DNA of 64,000 nt from positions 2,232,001 through 2,296,000 of the forward strand of contig NZ_CP082161.1 of the NCBI RefSeq assembly GCF_023101665.1, read 5' to 3'. Source of the stretch: Bradyrhizobium sp. 195. Its GTDB lineage: Bacteria; Pseudomonadota; Alphaproteobacteria; Rhizobiales; Xanthobacteraceae. This document shows positions 1 to 9,358 of the stretch, in pieces; position 1 is the first letter of the stretch; each line of letters starts with the position of its first letter. Under the pieces are notes generated by a model. That model saw only the letters and a list, made by a program, of their open reading frames with translations, did not search any database and was not told the DNA's origin. The position numbers were made by a program, and so were the translations under genes.

Positions 1-63
1 GATCATCAACAGCGCGATGACGTTCGAGAGGACCGGCCGCTCGATGAAGAACTTTGAGATCAT
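1..63 (-). CDS. RND efflux permease, N-terminal 21 residues only (partial)
   Basis: The first 21 codons of a leftward gene that runs off the window. The protein begins MISKFFIERPVLSNVIALLM, which matches the N-terminal cytoplasmic tip and start of membrane helix 1 in AcrB/MexB-type RND pumps (known family opening: SKFFIxRPVFA). RND permeases are inner-membrane proton antiporters that take substrates from the periplasm and hand them to an outer-membrane channel. The start lies 12 bp downstream of the adaptor gene's stop, so the two form one operon. Substrate cannot be judged from this fragment. Confidence 0.8.
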   Translation of the reverse strand, partial: MISKFFIERPVLSNVIALLMI

Positions 64-75
64 GGCGGCGGCTCC

Positions 76-1269
76 TTACTTGGCAGACGCCTGCGGCTGC
101 TCGATCTTGGTTGCTTGCGGATCGATCTTCTGGCCCGGGATCACCCGCAGCAGCCCAGCGATCACCACGCGGTCCTCCGGCTTCAAGCCGCTCTCGATGA
201 CGCGCAGCCCGTTGTCGACAGGGCCGATCTGCACCTTGCGCTGCTCGACGACATTGTCGTTATTGACGACAAGGAGATAGCGGCCGCCCTGGTCGCTGCC
301 GAGCGCGGTGTCGGGGACGAGCAGGGCGCTCTTCTCCTGGTCGAAGGGCACGCGGACGCGGACGAAATAACCTGGCAGCAGCGCCCGCTTGTCGTTGGGC
401 ACGACGCCGCGCACCGCGAGCGTGCCCGTCGATGTATTGAGGGTCGGCGAGACGTAGTCGAGGTGGCCTTCATGCGGATATCCAGTCTCGGTCTGGAGGC
501 CCACCTGGACCGGCAACTGTTTGAGGTCGGAGACGGTCAGCCCGCGGCGGGCCGCTTCGGCGCGAATGCGAAGGACGTCCTGCTCGTTGACCGTGAAGTT
601 TACCCAGATCGGGTCCATCGCGACGATGGTCGCAAGCTGGGTCGGGGAGGACACGCCGACGAGTTCGCCGACCGAGACCATGTGGGCGCTGACGATGCCG
701 TCGAACGGCGCGGTCACGTTGGTGTAGCCGTAGTTCACCTGGGCGAGCTTGGTGTTGACCTGGGCCTGCGAGAGACTGGCCTGCGCGTTGTCGCGGGTCG
801 ATGTCGAGGTGTCGAGCGTCGACTGCGAGACCGCCTGGCGCTGCACCAGCTCGACCTGCCGCTTGAAGTCCGCTTCCGCCTGCTTGACCGTGGCCTGCGC
901 GCCGGACTCGGCCGCCTGCGCCTGCTCGAGCTTGAGCTTATAGGTCTCCGGTTCGATCGTGAAGAGCTGGGTGCCCTGCTTGACGAAGCTGCCGTCCTGA
1001 TAGTCGATCGATTGCAGAAAGCCCTGCACCCGCGCCACGAGGTCGACGCTCTTGATCGGCGCGGTGTTGCCGGTGGCCTCGATGTAGCGCGTCACCGGAC
1101 GCTGCACCGGCGTTGCCACCTCCACCTTGGGGGGCGGCGGTGCCACGAACGTGTTCTTGTCCTCGCAGCCCGTCAGCGCGATCACGACCGCCGTGGCGGC
1201 GAGTGTCCGCCCGGCCTGTCTCCACGCTTCATTGCGCCGTGCGGGCGATGCGGGATTGGATGAGGTCAT
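76..1269 (-). CDS. RND efflux periplasmic adaptor (membrane fusion) lipoprotein
   Basis: A 397-residue adaptor of the HlyD/AcrA family, which bridges an RND permease to an outer-membrane channel. I placed the start at the ATG at 1269 because it gives a signal peptide ending in a lipobox (ALTGC, Cys35); the longer frame upstream has no such logic. The parts occur in order: first lipoyl half and beta-barrel entry near residues 50-100, an alpha-hairpin rich in Ala, Gln and Glu near 100-175, the second lipoyl half (NVTAPFDGIVSA), then the beta-barrel and membrane-proximal domains. It is followed after 12 bp by the permease. The divergent gene at 1515 leaves about 245 bp for promoters. No regulator gene is adjacent in the window. 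Confidence 0.93.
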   Translation of the reverse strand: MTSSNPASPARRNEAWRQAGRTLAATAVVIALTGCEDKNTFVAPPPPKVEVATPVQRPVTRYIEATGNTAPIKSVDLVARVQGFLQSIDYQDGSFVKQGTQLFTIEPETYKLKLEQAQAAESGAQATVKQAEADFKRQVELVQRQAVSQSTLDTSTSTRDNAQASLSQAQVNTKLAQVNYGYTNVTAPFDGIVSAHMVSVGELVGVSSPTQLATIVAMDPIWVNFTVNEQDVLRIRAEAARRGLTVSDLKQLPVQVGLQTETGYPHEGHLDYVSPTLNTSTGTLAVRGVVPNDKRALLPGYFVRVRVPFDQEKSALLVPDTALGSDQGGRYLLVVNNDNVVEQRKVQIGPVDNGLRVIESGLKPEDRVVIAGLLRVIPGQKIDPQATKIEQPQASAK

Positions 1270-1514
1270 TCGGTAGCCCCCCGAGTATCGTCTGTGGGTG
1301 CGACAGGCTACCAACAAATGTCCGGCCGTGAAACACCATGGCCATGGCAGTCGCAGGCCTTGCGCTGCCCGGGGCGGTGTGGCCTTTGACAGATTTGTCA
1401 CGTCAAACCGCTTTTCACCGAGCGCACGATCGACCAGAATTATGTCAAAGACCGTATGGCGGTGCGCGAGCCAGCCGCGAAGAAGCCAAGAAGAAAAGGT
1501 GAGGAGACCATGAC

Positions 1515-2306
1515 ATGCCAGCGCTATTTCGGTCGGCCTTCGCCGGCCTCGCTCTTGCCGCGGCGGTTGCCATGCCCGCGCTAGCCGATGGTCTGAAGGA
1601 CGAGATCGCGCCGACTGGCAAGCTGCGGGTCGCGATCGCAATCAGCCCCGCAGGCGGCGCATTCTGGTCGACCAAGACCGATGCCGGCTATGCCGGCGTC
1701 CCTGTCGATCTCGGCAAGGCGATGGCCGCCCAGCTCGGCGTCCCCGTCGAATATGTCGTGCACCAGAATTCAGGACAGATCACCGATGCCGCTGGCAAGG
1801 GGACCTGGGACGTCACCTGGCTGCCCAAAGATCCCGAGCGCGAGACCAAGATGATGTTCGGCCCGATCTACGAGGTCGCGGACGCCACCTACATCGTCAA
1901 GCCCGGCTCGGTCGTCACCAATTTTGCGACGCTCGACCAGCCCGGCATCAAGGTGGCCGCCGTCAACGCCACCACGACCATGCGCGGCGCGATCGCGCAT
2001 CTGAAGCACGCAACAGTCACGGGCTATCAGACCTATGACGAGATCTTCGGCTTGCTCAAGAGCGGCGAGATCGACGCCTTTGCGCTCTCGCGCGATCAGC
2101 TCAACAAGATGGCCCAGAAGATTCCCGGCACCAGGGTGCTGGACGAGACCTTCAAGAAGACGGTGACCGCCGCCGCCGTGCCGCTCGGCCACAGCCAAGC
2201 ACTGACCTTCGTCACGAGGTTCATGACGGATGCGACGACCAACGGCACGCTGCGCAAGGCCTATGACAATAACGGCATGAAGGACGCGCCGATCCGGGCG
2301 GAGTAG
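1515..2306 (+). CDS. Periplasmic solute-binding protein, family 3 (polar amino acid type)
   Basis: A 263-residue ABC-transporter receptor of the SBP_bac_3 family. Residues 1-24 form a signal peptide ending ALA. The mature part shows the bilobed pattern: GKLRVAIAIS at the first strand, GYAGVPVDLGKAMAAQLG in lobe one, and DAFALSRDQL near the return crossover. The preferred start is 1515: GAGGAG lies 9 bp upstream, and an ATG 5 bp earlier is out of frame and soon stops. No permease or ATPase gene is next to it, so it is either an orphan receptor served by a transporter elsewhere or a sensor component. The ligand is unknown; amino-acid-like compounds are usual in the family. Confidence 0.88.
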   Translation: MPALFRSAFAGLALAAAVAMPALADGLKDEIAPTGKLRVAIAISPAGGAFWSTKTDAGYAGVPVDLGKAMAAQLGVPVEYVVHQNSGQITDAAGKGTWDVTWLPKDPERETKMMFGPIYEVADATYIVKPGSVVTNFATLDQPGIKVAAVNATTTMRGAIAHLKHATVTGYQTYDEIFGLLKSGEIDAFALSRDQLNKMAQKIPGTRVLDETFKKTVTAAAVPLGHSQALTFVTRFMTDATTNGTLRKAYDNNGMKDAPIRAE

Positions 2307-2493
2307 CGTTGTCGAATCCTCGGCTCGCACCACCATCTCGTGGTGAAGCGGTGCCGTCCCGGCCAGCTTCGCCCAGACGATAAGTCTGTTCGAGCAATTG
2401 CGCAAATTGTCGTGCGTCAAACTGACACGGGTCTGTCATGGGGCGCCGTTAAGGTCCCGAAGGTCGGCGTCATTCCTTCGGGGCAACACAACA

Positions 2494-4209
2494 ATGAAAT
2501 CCAGATTTCTGACGACGGTCGCGTTTTTCGCGGCCACGACGGCACTCGCGTGCAGCATTCCCGTCCTTGCGGACGATTTCGGTCGGGACCGTGATCACGG
2601 GCATGATCAAGACGATCACCACCGCCATCCGCATGAGATCCACACCGAGACTCCAATCAAGCATCTCGTGATCATCTTCAACGAGAACCGCTCCTTCGAT
2701 CATTACTTCGCGACCTATCCGAACGCGGCCAATCCGTCGGGCTCGATCCCGTTCGTGCCGAAGCCGCATACGCCGAAGGTGAACAACCTCGCCACGGCGA
2801 ACCTCTTGGTCAACAACCCCAACAACAGCCCGGCCAACGGCACCGGCGCGACGGAGCCGTTCCGCCTCGACCGTACCCAGGCCAACACGCGCTCGCAGAA
2901 CCACAGCTACACACCCGAGCAGCAGGCCGTCGACAACGGCAAGGACGATCTGTTCCCGAAATTCACCGGCCGCGGCACCGCCGGCGGCGCCGGCGCGTTC
3001 GGCACCAACGGTCAGGTCATGGGTTATTTCGACGGCAACACCGTCACCGCCTTGTGGACTTACGCCCAGCATTTCTCCATGAGCGACAACGCCTGGACCG
3101 ACACCTTCGGCCCGTCGACGCCCGGCATGCTGGAAGTCGTTTCGGGCCAGACCAACGGCGTGCAGAACGTCGTCGGCACCTCATCCTCGATCGCCGACGG
3201 CCAGGGCGGTTTGACGCTGATCGGCGACACCGACCCGGGCAACGATCCCTGCTCGAGCACCACCAGCACGATCCTGATGGGCGGCAAGAACATCGGCGAT
3301 CTGCTCAACGACGAGCGGATCAGCTGGGGCAGCTTCATGGGCGGCTTCGACTTGACGCTCAAGAACGCCAACGGCACCACCGGTTGCGCCCGCAGCACGT
3401 TCTCCAGCAACGTCAACGGCACCATCGTCGACTACATCCCGCACCACGCCTTCTTCCAGTACTACAAGTCGACCGCGAACCCGACCCATGCGCGGCCGAG
3501 CTCGGTCCACGCCGTCGGCCATACCTACGCGATGGGCGGCAAGATCGATCCGGCCAACCACGGCTACGATCTCGAGGACTTCTACGCCGCGGTGAAGGCC
3601 GGCAATTTCCCGGCCGTCTCCTACATCAAGATGCCGGCCTTCCAGGACGGTCATGCCGGCAACTCCGATCCGCTCGACGAGCAGGTCGGCAATGTCGAGC
3701 TGATCAACTTCCTCCAGAGGCAGCCGGAGTGGCGCGAGACCGCAGTCATCATCACCTATGACGACTCCGACGGCTGGTACGACCACCAATACGTCGCGCC
3801 GAAGAGCGCCTCCTACGATGCGACCGCCGATCAGGTCAACGGCCCCGGCCTCTGCGGCCTCGGCCCGCAGAAGCAGCCGGCGCCGAAGGGCCTCGCCGGT
3901 CAACCGGTGAACGGCCGCTGCGGTCCGGGCACCCGCGTTCCCTTCATCGTGGTCTCGCCCTACGCCAGGACGAACTTCGTCAGCCACACCTACATCTCGC
4001 AGGCCTCCGTGGTGCGGTTCATCGAGGACAATTGGCTGCGCGGCCGGCGTCTGGGCGGCGGCTCGTTCGACGCCGGCGCCGGATCGATCATGGACCTGTT
4101 CGATTTCGATCAGGACCATCGCCACGATCTCCGGGCCGACGCGCTGTTCCTCGATCCGACCTCCGGCACTGTCATCACCAGCCCGCCGGACGAGCACCAC
4201 CATCACTAG
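2494..4209 (+). CDS. Secreted phosphoesterase (phospholipase C / AcpA-like family)
   Basis: A 571-residue protein of the bacterial phosphoesterase family that includes phospholipase C and acid phosphatase AcpA. The ATG at 2494 gives a signal peptide (about 1-27, ending VLA); the frame opens 32 codons earlier but that extension destroys the signal. The family opening motif HLVIIFNENRSFDHYF is at 57-72, with Glu64 and Asn65 as probable metal and nucleophile-site residues. Further metal-site segments are ITYDDSDGWYDH and GTRVPFIVVSPYA. The mature N-terminus is rich in His and Asp (residues 31-50) and the protein ends in EHHHH, suggesting extra metal binding. The cytochrome peroxidase gene starts 12 bp downstream, so they are probably co-transcribed. 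Substrate class (phospholipid or phosphomonoester) cannot be told. Confidence 0.92.
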   Translation: MKSRFLTTVAFFAATTALACSIPVLADDFGRDRDHGHDQDDHHRHPHEIHTETPIKHLVIIFNENRSFDHYFATYPNAANPSGSIPFVPKPHTPKVNNLATANLLVNNPNNSPANGTGATEPFRLDRTQANTRSQNHSYTPEQQAVDNGKDDLFPKFTGRGTAGGAGAFGTNGQVMGYFDGNTVTALWTYAQHFSMSDNAWTDTFGPSTPGMLEVVSGQTNGVQNVVGTSSSIADGQGGLTLIGDTDPGNDPCSSTTSTILMGGKNIGDLLNDERISWGSFMGGFDLTLKNANGTTGCARSTFSSNVNGTIVDYIPHHAFFQYYKSTANPTHARPSSVHAVGHTYAMGGKIDPANHGYDLEDFYAAVKAGNFPAVSYIKMPAFQDGHAGNSDPLDEQVGNVELINFLQRQPEWRETAVIITYDDSDGWYDHQYVAPKSASYDATADQVNGPGLCGLGPQKQPAPKGLAGQPVNGRCGPGTRVPFIVVSPYARTNFVSHTYISQASVVRFIEDNWLRGRRLGGGSFDAGAGSIMDLFDFDQDHRHDLRADALFLDPTSGTVITSPPDEHHHH

Positions 4210-4221
4210 GACGCTCGTCAC

Positions 4222-5565
4222 ATGAACCGCTGCACGATGTGGCTCCTCGGCGCCGGCCTGCTTTGTCTGGCCGGCGCCGTCTTTGCGGTCGAGACGCAAG
4301 GGTTTGCTGAGGCGATCCCGGCGGGCGCCAATCCGAATCCGGTTCGCCTTATGCGTCCGCCGGTCGCGCCGTTGTCGGCGATGGCGCAGCTCGGCAGGGA
4401 GATTTTTTATGACGCCTCACTCTCCTCGTCCGGTTCGCTCTCCTGCGCCTCCTGTCACAGCCCGGATCACGCTTATGGACCGCCCAATGACGGGCCGGTC
4501 ATGCTCGGCGGCGCCAACCTGGCGCAGCAAGGCGCCCGTGCGGTGCCGTCGCTGACCTATCTCGAACGCCAGCCGAATTTCAGCATCGGTTCCGACAAAG
4601 GGGATGACGACAACATCGTCGACCTCGCCCAGATGGCCGCAATAGGCCAGCAGGCCGTGCGCGCGACGAAGACCGCGGGCGGCAGCGGCGCTTCGGCCAA
4701 CATCGTGCCGCAGGGCGGCCTGTTCTGGGACGGCCGCGCCGACACGCTGCAGGACCAGGCGCTGTTTCCGCTGCTCGATCCCAACGAGATGGACGGCGGC
4801 AGCGCCGAGATCGTCGCCGACAAGCTGCGCCGCGCGCCTTATGTGCAGCGCTTCGTCGAGCTGTTCGGCGCCGGCGTGCTGAGGAATCAGCGGCTCCTGA
4901 TCGCGGAGGAGATGTTCGCGGTGGCGCGCTATCAGGTCGAGGAAGTCAGCTTCCATCCCTACACCAGCAAGTATGATTACTGGCTCGAAGGAAAGGCGCG
5001 GCTGTCCGAGAGCGAGCTGCGCGGCCTGCAAGTCTTCAACGATCCCGACAAGGCCAATTGCGCGGGATGCCACACCTCGGCGCCGACCCGCGATGGCCTG
5101 CCGCCGCTCTTCACCGACCACCAATACGAGGCGCTCGGCGCGCCGCGCAATGCCGCGCTCGCCGGCAACCGTGATCCCGATCATTTCGATCTCGGCGTCT
5201 GCGGCCCGCATCGCACCGACATTCCCGAACAGACGCAATATTGCGGCATGTTCCTGACGCCGACGCTGCGCAACGCGGCGACACGCCACGCCTTCTTCCA
5301 CAACGGCGTCTTCAGCACGCTCGAGCAGGTGCTCGACTTCTACAATTTCCGCGATACGAATCCCGAGAAGGTATTTCCGCGCGCCGCCGACGGCACGGTG
5401 CTGAAGTACAACGACCTGCCGCAGAAGCATCACGCCAATGTCGATGTCAGTGACCCTCCCTTTGATCGCCATCCCGGCGACAAGCCGGCGATGACCGAAC
5501 AGGACGAAGCTGACATCATTGCATTCCTGAAGACGCTGACGGACGGCTACAAGCCGGAGAACTAG
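4222..5565 (+). CDS. Di-heme cytochrome c peroxidase / MauG family protein
   Basis: A 447-residue exported c-type cytochrome with a signal peptide at about 1-22. Two heme-binding CXXCH motifs are visible, CASCH at 75-79 and CAGCH at 280-284, the arrangement of bacterial di-heme peroxidases and MauG-like enzymes, which reduce peroxide or oxidise protein or small-molecule substrates in the periplasm. The C-terminal half has the family segment TPTLRNAATRHAFFHNG followed by a FYNFRD stretch. It starts 12 bp after the phosphoesterase and its last 4 bases overlap the convergent gene at 5562. Pairing with a phosphoesterase suggests a shared periplasmic task, but which one is not evident. Confidence 0.93.
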   Translation: MNRCTMWLLGAGLLCLAGAVFAVETQGFAEAIPAGANPNPVRLMRPPVAPLSAMAQLGREIFYDASLSSSGSLSCASCHSPDHAYGPPNDGPVMLGGANLAQQGARAVPSLTYLERQPNFSIGSDKGDDDNIVDLAQMAAIGQQAVRATKTAGGSGASANIVPQGGLFWDGRADTLQDQALFPLLDPNEMDGGSAEIVADKLRRAPYVQRFVELFGAGVLRNQRLLIAEEMFAVARYQVEEVSFHPYTSKYDYWLEGKARLSESELRGLQVFNDPDKANCAGCHTSAPTRDGLPPLFTDHQYEALGAPRNAALAGNRDPDHFDLGVCGPHRTDIPEQTQYCGMFLTPTLRNAATRHAFFHNGVFSTLEQVLDFYNFRDTNPEKVFPRAADGTVLKYNDLPQKHHANVDVSDPPFDRHPGDKPAMTEQDEADIIAFLKTLTDGYKPEN

Positions 5566-6545
5566 TTGGCCCTGCGCGCGTGCCAGGCGGCGAGCACGTC
5601 CCTTTCCTCGTCGCTGGTGAGGCCGATCACCGGGCCGCTGCTGGCGTGGAGCCAATGCAGCGTATCCCGTGCGGTGACGGCAAACGGCCGCGCGGTCAAG
5701 CCAGCCTCGCAGGTCGGCGAGGGGTCGCGCGTCATGAAGCCGGCGAAGTCGGGCAGAGGCAGCCACAGCGGCAATGACCGCGGACCCGCCCAGCGCCGCA
5801 CGTCATGCGCTTCCAGAAAGGCGCGATCGACCCAGGTGAACGTGCAGGACGCGTTCAGTGCGGCGGCGCATTCGACCAGAAACTCGCCCCGCGTGCGCAC
5901 CGGTCCGATCCCGTCATAGATGCCGGTGAGGCGAACCTCTGCGGCATGCACGATCCATTGCGCGAGATCGCGCGCGTCGATGAACTGGACGGCATCATCA
6001 GGCGAGCCCGGCGCCAGCACCTCGCCGCCGCGCGCCAGCCGCGCCGGCCAATAGGCGAAGCGCCCGGTCGGGTCCTCCGGCCCGGCGATGAGGCCGGCTC
6101 GGCAGATGAAGGCATCGTCGTCGACCGCCTGCTCGCAAGCAACCTTGGCGGCGCCATAGATGGCATCGGTGCTGTGTTCGACCTCCACCGAAAGGGGCTC
6201 ACGCAGCGGTGCCGCGTCGGCGCGTTGTCCCGGTATGCGATTGTCCGCGTACACGCTGATGGTCGAGACGAAGGTCCAATGCACACCCGGCCGCTTCAGC
6301 GCTGCGACCGCGCGGCGGACCTGGCCGGGATGTCGCGAGACGTCGACCACTGCATCGAACGTCTCGCCGGTCAGTGGTGCAAGTCCGTCAGCGACGTCGC
6401 GATCGATCCGGACGAGGCGGGCGCCGGCCGCGATCGGCCCCGCGAGACCGCGGGCGGCGCAGGTCACGTCATGGCCGGCAGCACACGCGTGGGAGGCGAT
6501 CGCGCGCCCGAGGAACTGGCTGCCGCCGAGAATGAGGATGCGCAT
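5562..6545 (-). CDS. NAD-dependent epimerase/dehydratase family protein (extended SDR)
   Basis: A 327-residue Rossmann-fold protein. The N-terminus MRILILGGSQFLGRAIA carries the GxxxxG(x)2G-like dinucleotide motif (GGSQFLG). TFVSTISVYAD is the usual Ser-containing strand, and YGAAKVACEQAV supplies the Tyr-x-x-x-Lys catalytic pair. It resembles the reductase-type epimerases related to plant isoflavone reductase or CSP41 proteins rather than sugar-nucleotide 4-epimerases, so the substrate is unknown. The stop overlaps the stop region of the convergent cytochrome gene by 4 bp. The downstream neighbour on the same strand is unrelated. Confidence 0.85.
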   Translation of the reverse strand: MRILILGGSQFLGRAIASHACAAGHDVTCAARGLAGPIAAGARLVRIDRDVADGLAPLTGETFDAVVDVSRHPGQVRRAVAALKRPGVHWTFVSTISVYADNRIPGQRADAAPLREPLSVEVEHSTDAIYGAAKVACEQAVDDDAFICRAGLIAGPEDPTGRFAYWPARLARGGEVLAPGSPDDAVQFIDARDLAQWIVHAAEVRLTGIYDGIGPVRTRGEFLVECAAALNASCTFTWVDRAFLEAHDVRRWAGPRSLPLWLPLPDFAGFMTRDPSPTCEAGLTARPFAVTARDTLHWLHASSGPVIGLTSDEERDVLAAWHARRAN

Positions 6546-6610
6546 GGAAAGGTCCGTGCGGCCGATGAGGCGAAGAGCCTACAACGTCCGGTAGCGGTTG
6601 CAACCGCCCC

Positions 6611-7678
6611 TCAGCGTCCCTTGATCTCCGCGTATTTCGCCATGGCGCGCTCGAACTTACGGTTGAACAGCCACATCGCCGCGAGGATCTCGCGGAAGCT
6701 TGCCGAGGTGCGCGCCCGGTCGGCCTGTCCGAAGGCAAGGATGCTGTTGTTGCGCAGGTGCTTCATGATCGTGGGACTGGACACCCGGTAGTTCAGGAGA
6801 TCGCCCGACTTCAGGGCCGATCTGGTCGGGGTGGGAACGATCTGGATCAGCTCGAACAGCTTCATCTGGTCGATCGGGTCGGGCAGCGTCTTCACAATTC
6901 CCGGGATCTCACGGAACACATCCGCATGCGCGTTCATCAGGCCGTCGCGGACGTTGGTCCAGTGGTTGAAGCGGTGGTCGGTGCCGCGGGCCCGCGCCTC
7001 CTCCTTGTCGTCGCGCGCGCTCAGGCCCAGATCGATCGCCGCGATCTCGCCCTTGATCGCCTCCCATTTCCTGCGGCCGTTGCGGTCCTCGGACGGGCCG
7101 GTCTGGAAGCTGCCCATATACGTATTCGAGCGTCCGTTGCGAACGTTCTGCTTGCCGTTGGTCTCTGCAAAAAACAGCCCGAGGCTGATGCGTCCCGCGG
7201 CGTCCGCGTGGTCAGGCGCGAGTCCCTTGGCGCGCGCGATCGCTCTGGCGAGGTCGACGACGTCCTTGAACGGTGTCGCCGAGTTCTGCGCATTGGCGGG
7301 CGGCGCCTCCATGACGTCGAACAGTTTGGAATACTCGTCAATCAACGGCTCGATCTCGGCGTCGAAATAGGCCGGAGGAATCTCGAACTTGTTCGGCTTG
7401 CCGATCCGCGACGGCATGGCGTCGGTGAGATCCTTGTACGAACTGATTACCGCGACGCGTGCGAGGTAGAGCGCCTGTCCCGGCAGGTTCGGCAGCGGCT
7501 CCTTGGCGTCGATCTGGCGCCGCCGCTCGGCGAGGACCGATTTGAACTCGGCGAGCGCCCGGTCATAGGCGGCGACCGCCGCCGATTGCCGGGGCGTGAG
7601 CGCGCGCTGTTGTCCGGCGGCGGGCGCCGCCGCGAAGAAGGCAACAGCCGCAAAGATGGCAAGACGTCTGGATCTCAT
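6611..7678 (-). CDS. Exported protein of unknown function
   Basis: A 355-residue protein I do not recognise. The ATG at 7678 gives a clean signal peptide, MRSRRLAIFAAVAFFAAAPAAG, cleaved near residue 22; the frame's 32-codon upstream extension has no signal and is not supported. The mature protein is soluble and charged, with a segment LFFAETNGKQNVRNGRSNTY followed by MGSFQTGPSEDRNGRRKW that could form an active or binding site (Glu and Asn rich), and a helical C-terminus. The Glu in FFAETNGKQN and the following Gly-rich stretch are loosely reminiscent of lysozyme-like folds, but this is weak. No operon partner is clear. Confidence 0.72.
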   Translation of the reverse strand: MRSRRLAIFAAVAFFAAAPAAGQQRALTPRQSAAVAAYDRALAEFKSVLAERRRQIDAKEPLPNLPGQALYLARVAVISSYKDLTDAMPSRIGKPNKFEIPPAYFDAEIEPLIDEYSKLFDVMEAPPANAQNSATPFKDVVDLARAIARAKGLAPDHADAAGRISLGLFFAETNGKQNVRNGRSNTYMGSFQTGPSEDRNGRRKWEAIKGEIAAIDLGLSARDDKEEARARGTDHRFNHWTNVRDGLMNAHADVFREIPGIVKTLPDPIDQMKLFELIQIVPTPTRSALKSGDLLNYRVSSPTIMKHLRNNSILAFGQADRARTSASFREILAAMWLFNRKFERAMAKYAEIKGR

Positions 7679-7770
7679 GGCCGTTTCCCATCGATTCGCT
7701 GGCCATGGAGATCGTAAGCATCGGAAGAGCGGGCTGGCGAGATGCAAATCCCGCTCAGCCTCAATTCTTC

Positions 7771-9279
7771 TCACGCCGCCCGGTAATCCGGCGCCGAGGC
7801 CAGGAACTTCGCATAGGCATCCGCATCCGGCGGCTGGAAGCGTCCGGCAAGCCCGCCGCGCTTCTGGTTCTTCGCGCCGATGTCGGCCATCAGCTCGTCG
7901 AAATGGCGGTAGTGATAGGGCGCGACGCAGAGGCCGCCATAGACGCCGGCGGCCGGCCGTTCGACGCGCTTGAAGTGCAGCATCATCTCGATGTTGTCGT
8001 GCATCTGCTGCGCCGTCGGCTGGCTGGCGAGCTGGCCGTCGGCATAGCGCACCAGCCAGTTGGCGGCGAGGTCGGCACAGAGCACGGTGCAGAACGACGA
8101 GTTGAAGCCGACGAAGCCGAGCTCGGGCAGGTCAGGGTTGGCGATCAGGCGGTAGAGCCGATACTGCCCGTCGGCATCGACCAGCTTCTGCTTGTAGGCC
8201 TCGGGCAGGAACGGCACGCCGAGCTTGTAGCCGATCGCGAGCAGTGCGATGTCGGCACCGACACGCTCTCCGCCGCTCATCACGATGCTGTCGCCGTCAT
8301 AGTGGTCGAAGGTGCCGAACACCGCCTTGATGCGGCCGTCGGCGACCATCGGATAGAAGCCCGGCGTTGCGATCGGCACCGAGCAGTTGACGCCGTCCTC
8401 GATCCGCTCCTTCGGCACCATCTTGCAGCGGCCAAGCTTGAGCTGCGCTTTCAACAGGCTCTCCAGCCCGCGCCAGTTCGCCCACACCAGCGGCGCGGCG
8501 ATGCGATGCGCAAGCCGCGTCATCGCGCCGATGCCCCAGCCCGGAAACATCTCTTCCTGCGCGCGGATGTAGAGGATGCGCTTGAAGTTCACCAGCCCGC
8601 CGATGAAATAGGGAATGCGCCACACCGGCTCGCGCATCACGATGGTGACCTCGCGCGCACCCGATTTCACCGCGTTGACCGCGATATCGGTCGCCGATTT
8701 CGAGCCGCCGAGCACGACGATTCGGCGTCCATTCGCCAGCGAGGGATCGCCGTATTTCGACGAATGCAGGATCTGGCCGCCCTGTGCCAGGAATCCGTCC
8801 TCGCCCGGGCAATGCAACTCGCGCGGCTCGTTGAACTGGCCGGTGCAGACAGCGACGAAATCGAAATCCTCGTTCGTGCGCGCGCCGTCCTTGCTCTTCA
8901 GCGCCAGCGTCCAGCCCGGCTTGCGGTCGGCACGGCGCGCCATGCCGGCAACTTCGGTGCCGAGACGCAGCATGCGGTCGAGGCCGAAGCTTTTGGCATA
9001 GTCGGCGAGATAGGCGTGCACCTGCGGCCCGGTCGGCCATTCCGGATAAGCGTCGGGCATGGCGCGGTCGGTGTAGCGGTAGAGCTCCTTCGGGCTCTGG
9101 GTCTGCACGTCCGGATAGGAGCGCGCCGGTTCCCAGACGCCGCCGAGGTCGGCGCTGCGCTCGACGATGGTGACGCGGTGGCCGCGACTGGAGAACGCCT
9201 TGGCGGCAGCAAGGCCGGAGACGCCGGCGCCGATCACGCAGACATGTTTTGGGCTGACCATGGGATGGCTCGCAATCAT
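7771..9279 (-). CDS. Flavin-containing monooxygenase-like NAD(P)/FAD oxidoreductase
   Basis: About 502 residues. The FAD-binding motif GAGVSG is at 17-22 and a second, NADPH-type motif appears as VVLGGSKSATDIA in the middle, the layout of flavin monooxygenases and Baeyer-Villiger-type enzymes. TGQFNEP and LLAIGYK are further family landmarks. The start is either the ATG at 9279 or the one at 9261 (MVSPKH); neither has a strong Shine-Dalgarno sequence. The cupin gene ends 79 bp upstream on the same strand and an AraC regulator diverges beyond it, so the three probably form a regulated unit for oxidising an organic compound. The substrate is unknown. Confidence 0.88.
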   Translation of the reverse strand: MIASHPMVSPKHVCVIGAGVSGLAAAKAFSSRGHRVTIVERSADLGGVWEPARSYPDVQTQSPKELYRYTDRAMPDAYPEWPTGPQVHAYLADYAKSFGLDRMLRLGTEVAGMARRADRKPGWTLALKSKDGARTNEDFDFVAVCTGQFNEPRELHCPGEDGFLAQGGQILHSSKYGDPSLANGRRIVVLGGSKSATDIAVNAVKSGAREVTIVMREPVWRIPYFIGGLVNFKRILYIRAQEEMFPGWGIGAMTRLAHRIAAPLVWANWRGLESLLKAQLKLGRCKMVPKERIEDGVNCSVPIATPGFYPMVADGRIKAVFGTFDHYDGDSIVMSGGERVGADIALLAIGYKLGVPFLPEAYKQKLVDADGQYRLYRLIANPDLPELGFVGFNSSFCTVLCADLAANWLVRYADGQLASQPTAQQMHDNIEMMLHFKRVERPAAGVYGGLCVAPYHYRHFDELMADIGAKNQKRGGLAGRFQPPDADAYAKFLASAPDYRAA

Positions 9280-9358
9280 GTGTTTCGCGCAAGCGGCTTC
9301 GTTCGGCCGCAAGGCGCAGCCGGCGGAACCGCAAGCAAATGGAAGTGGAGGCGGCGGC

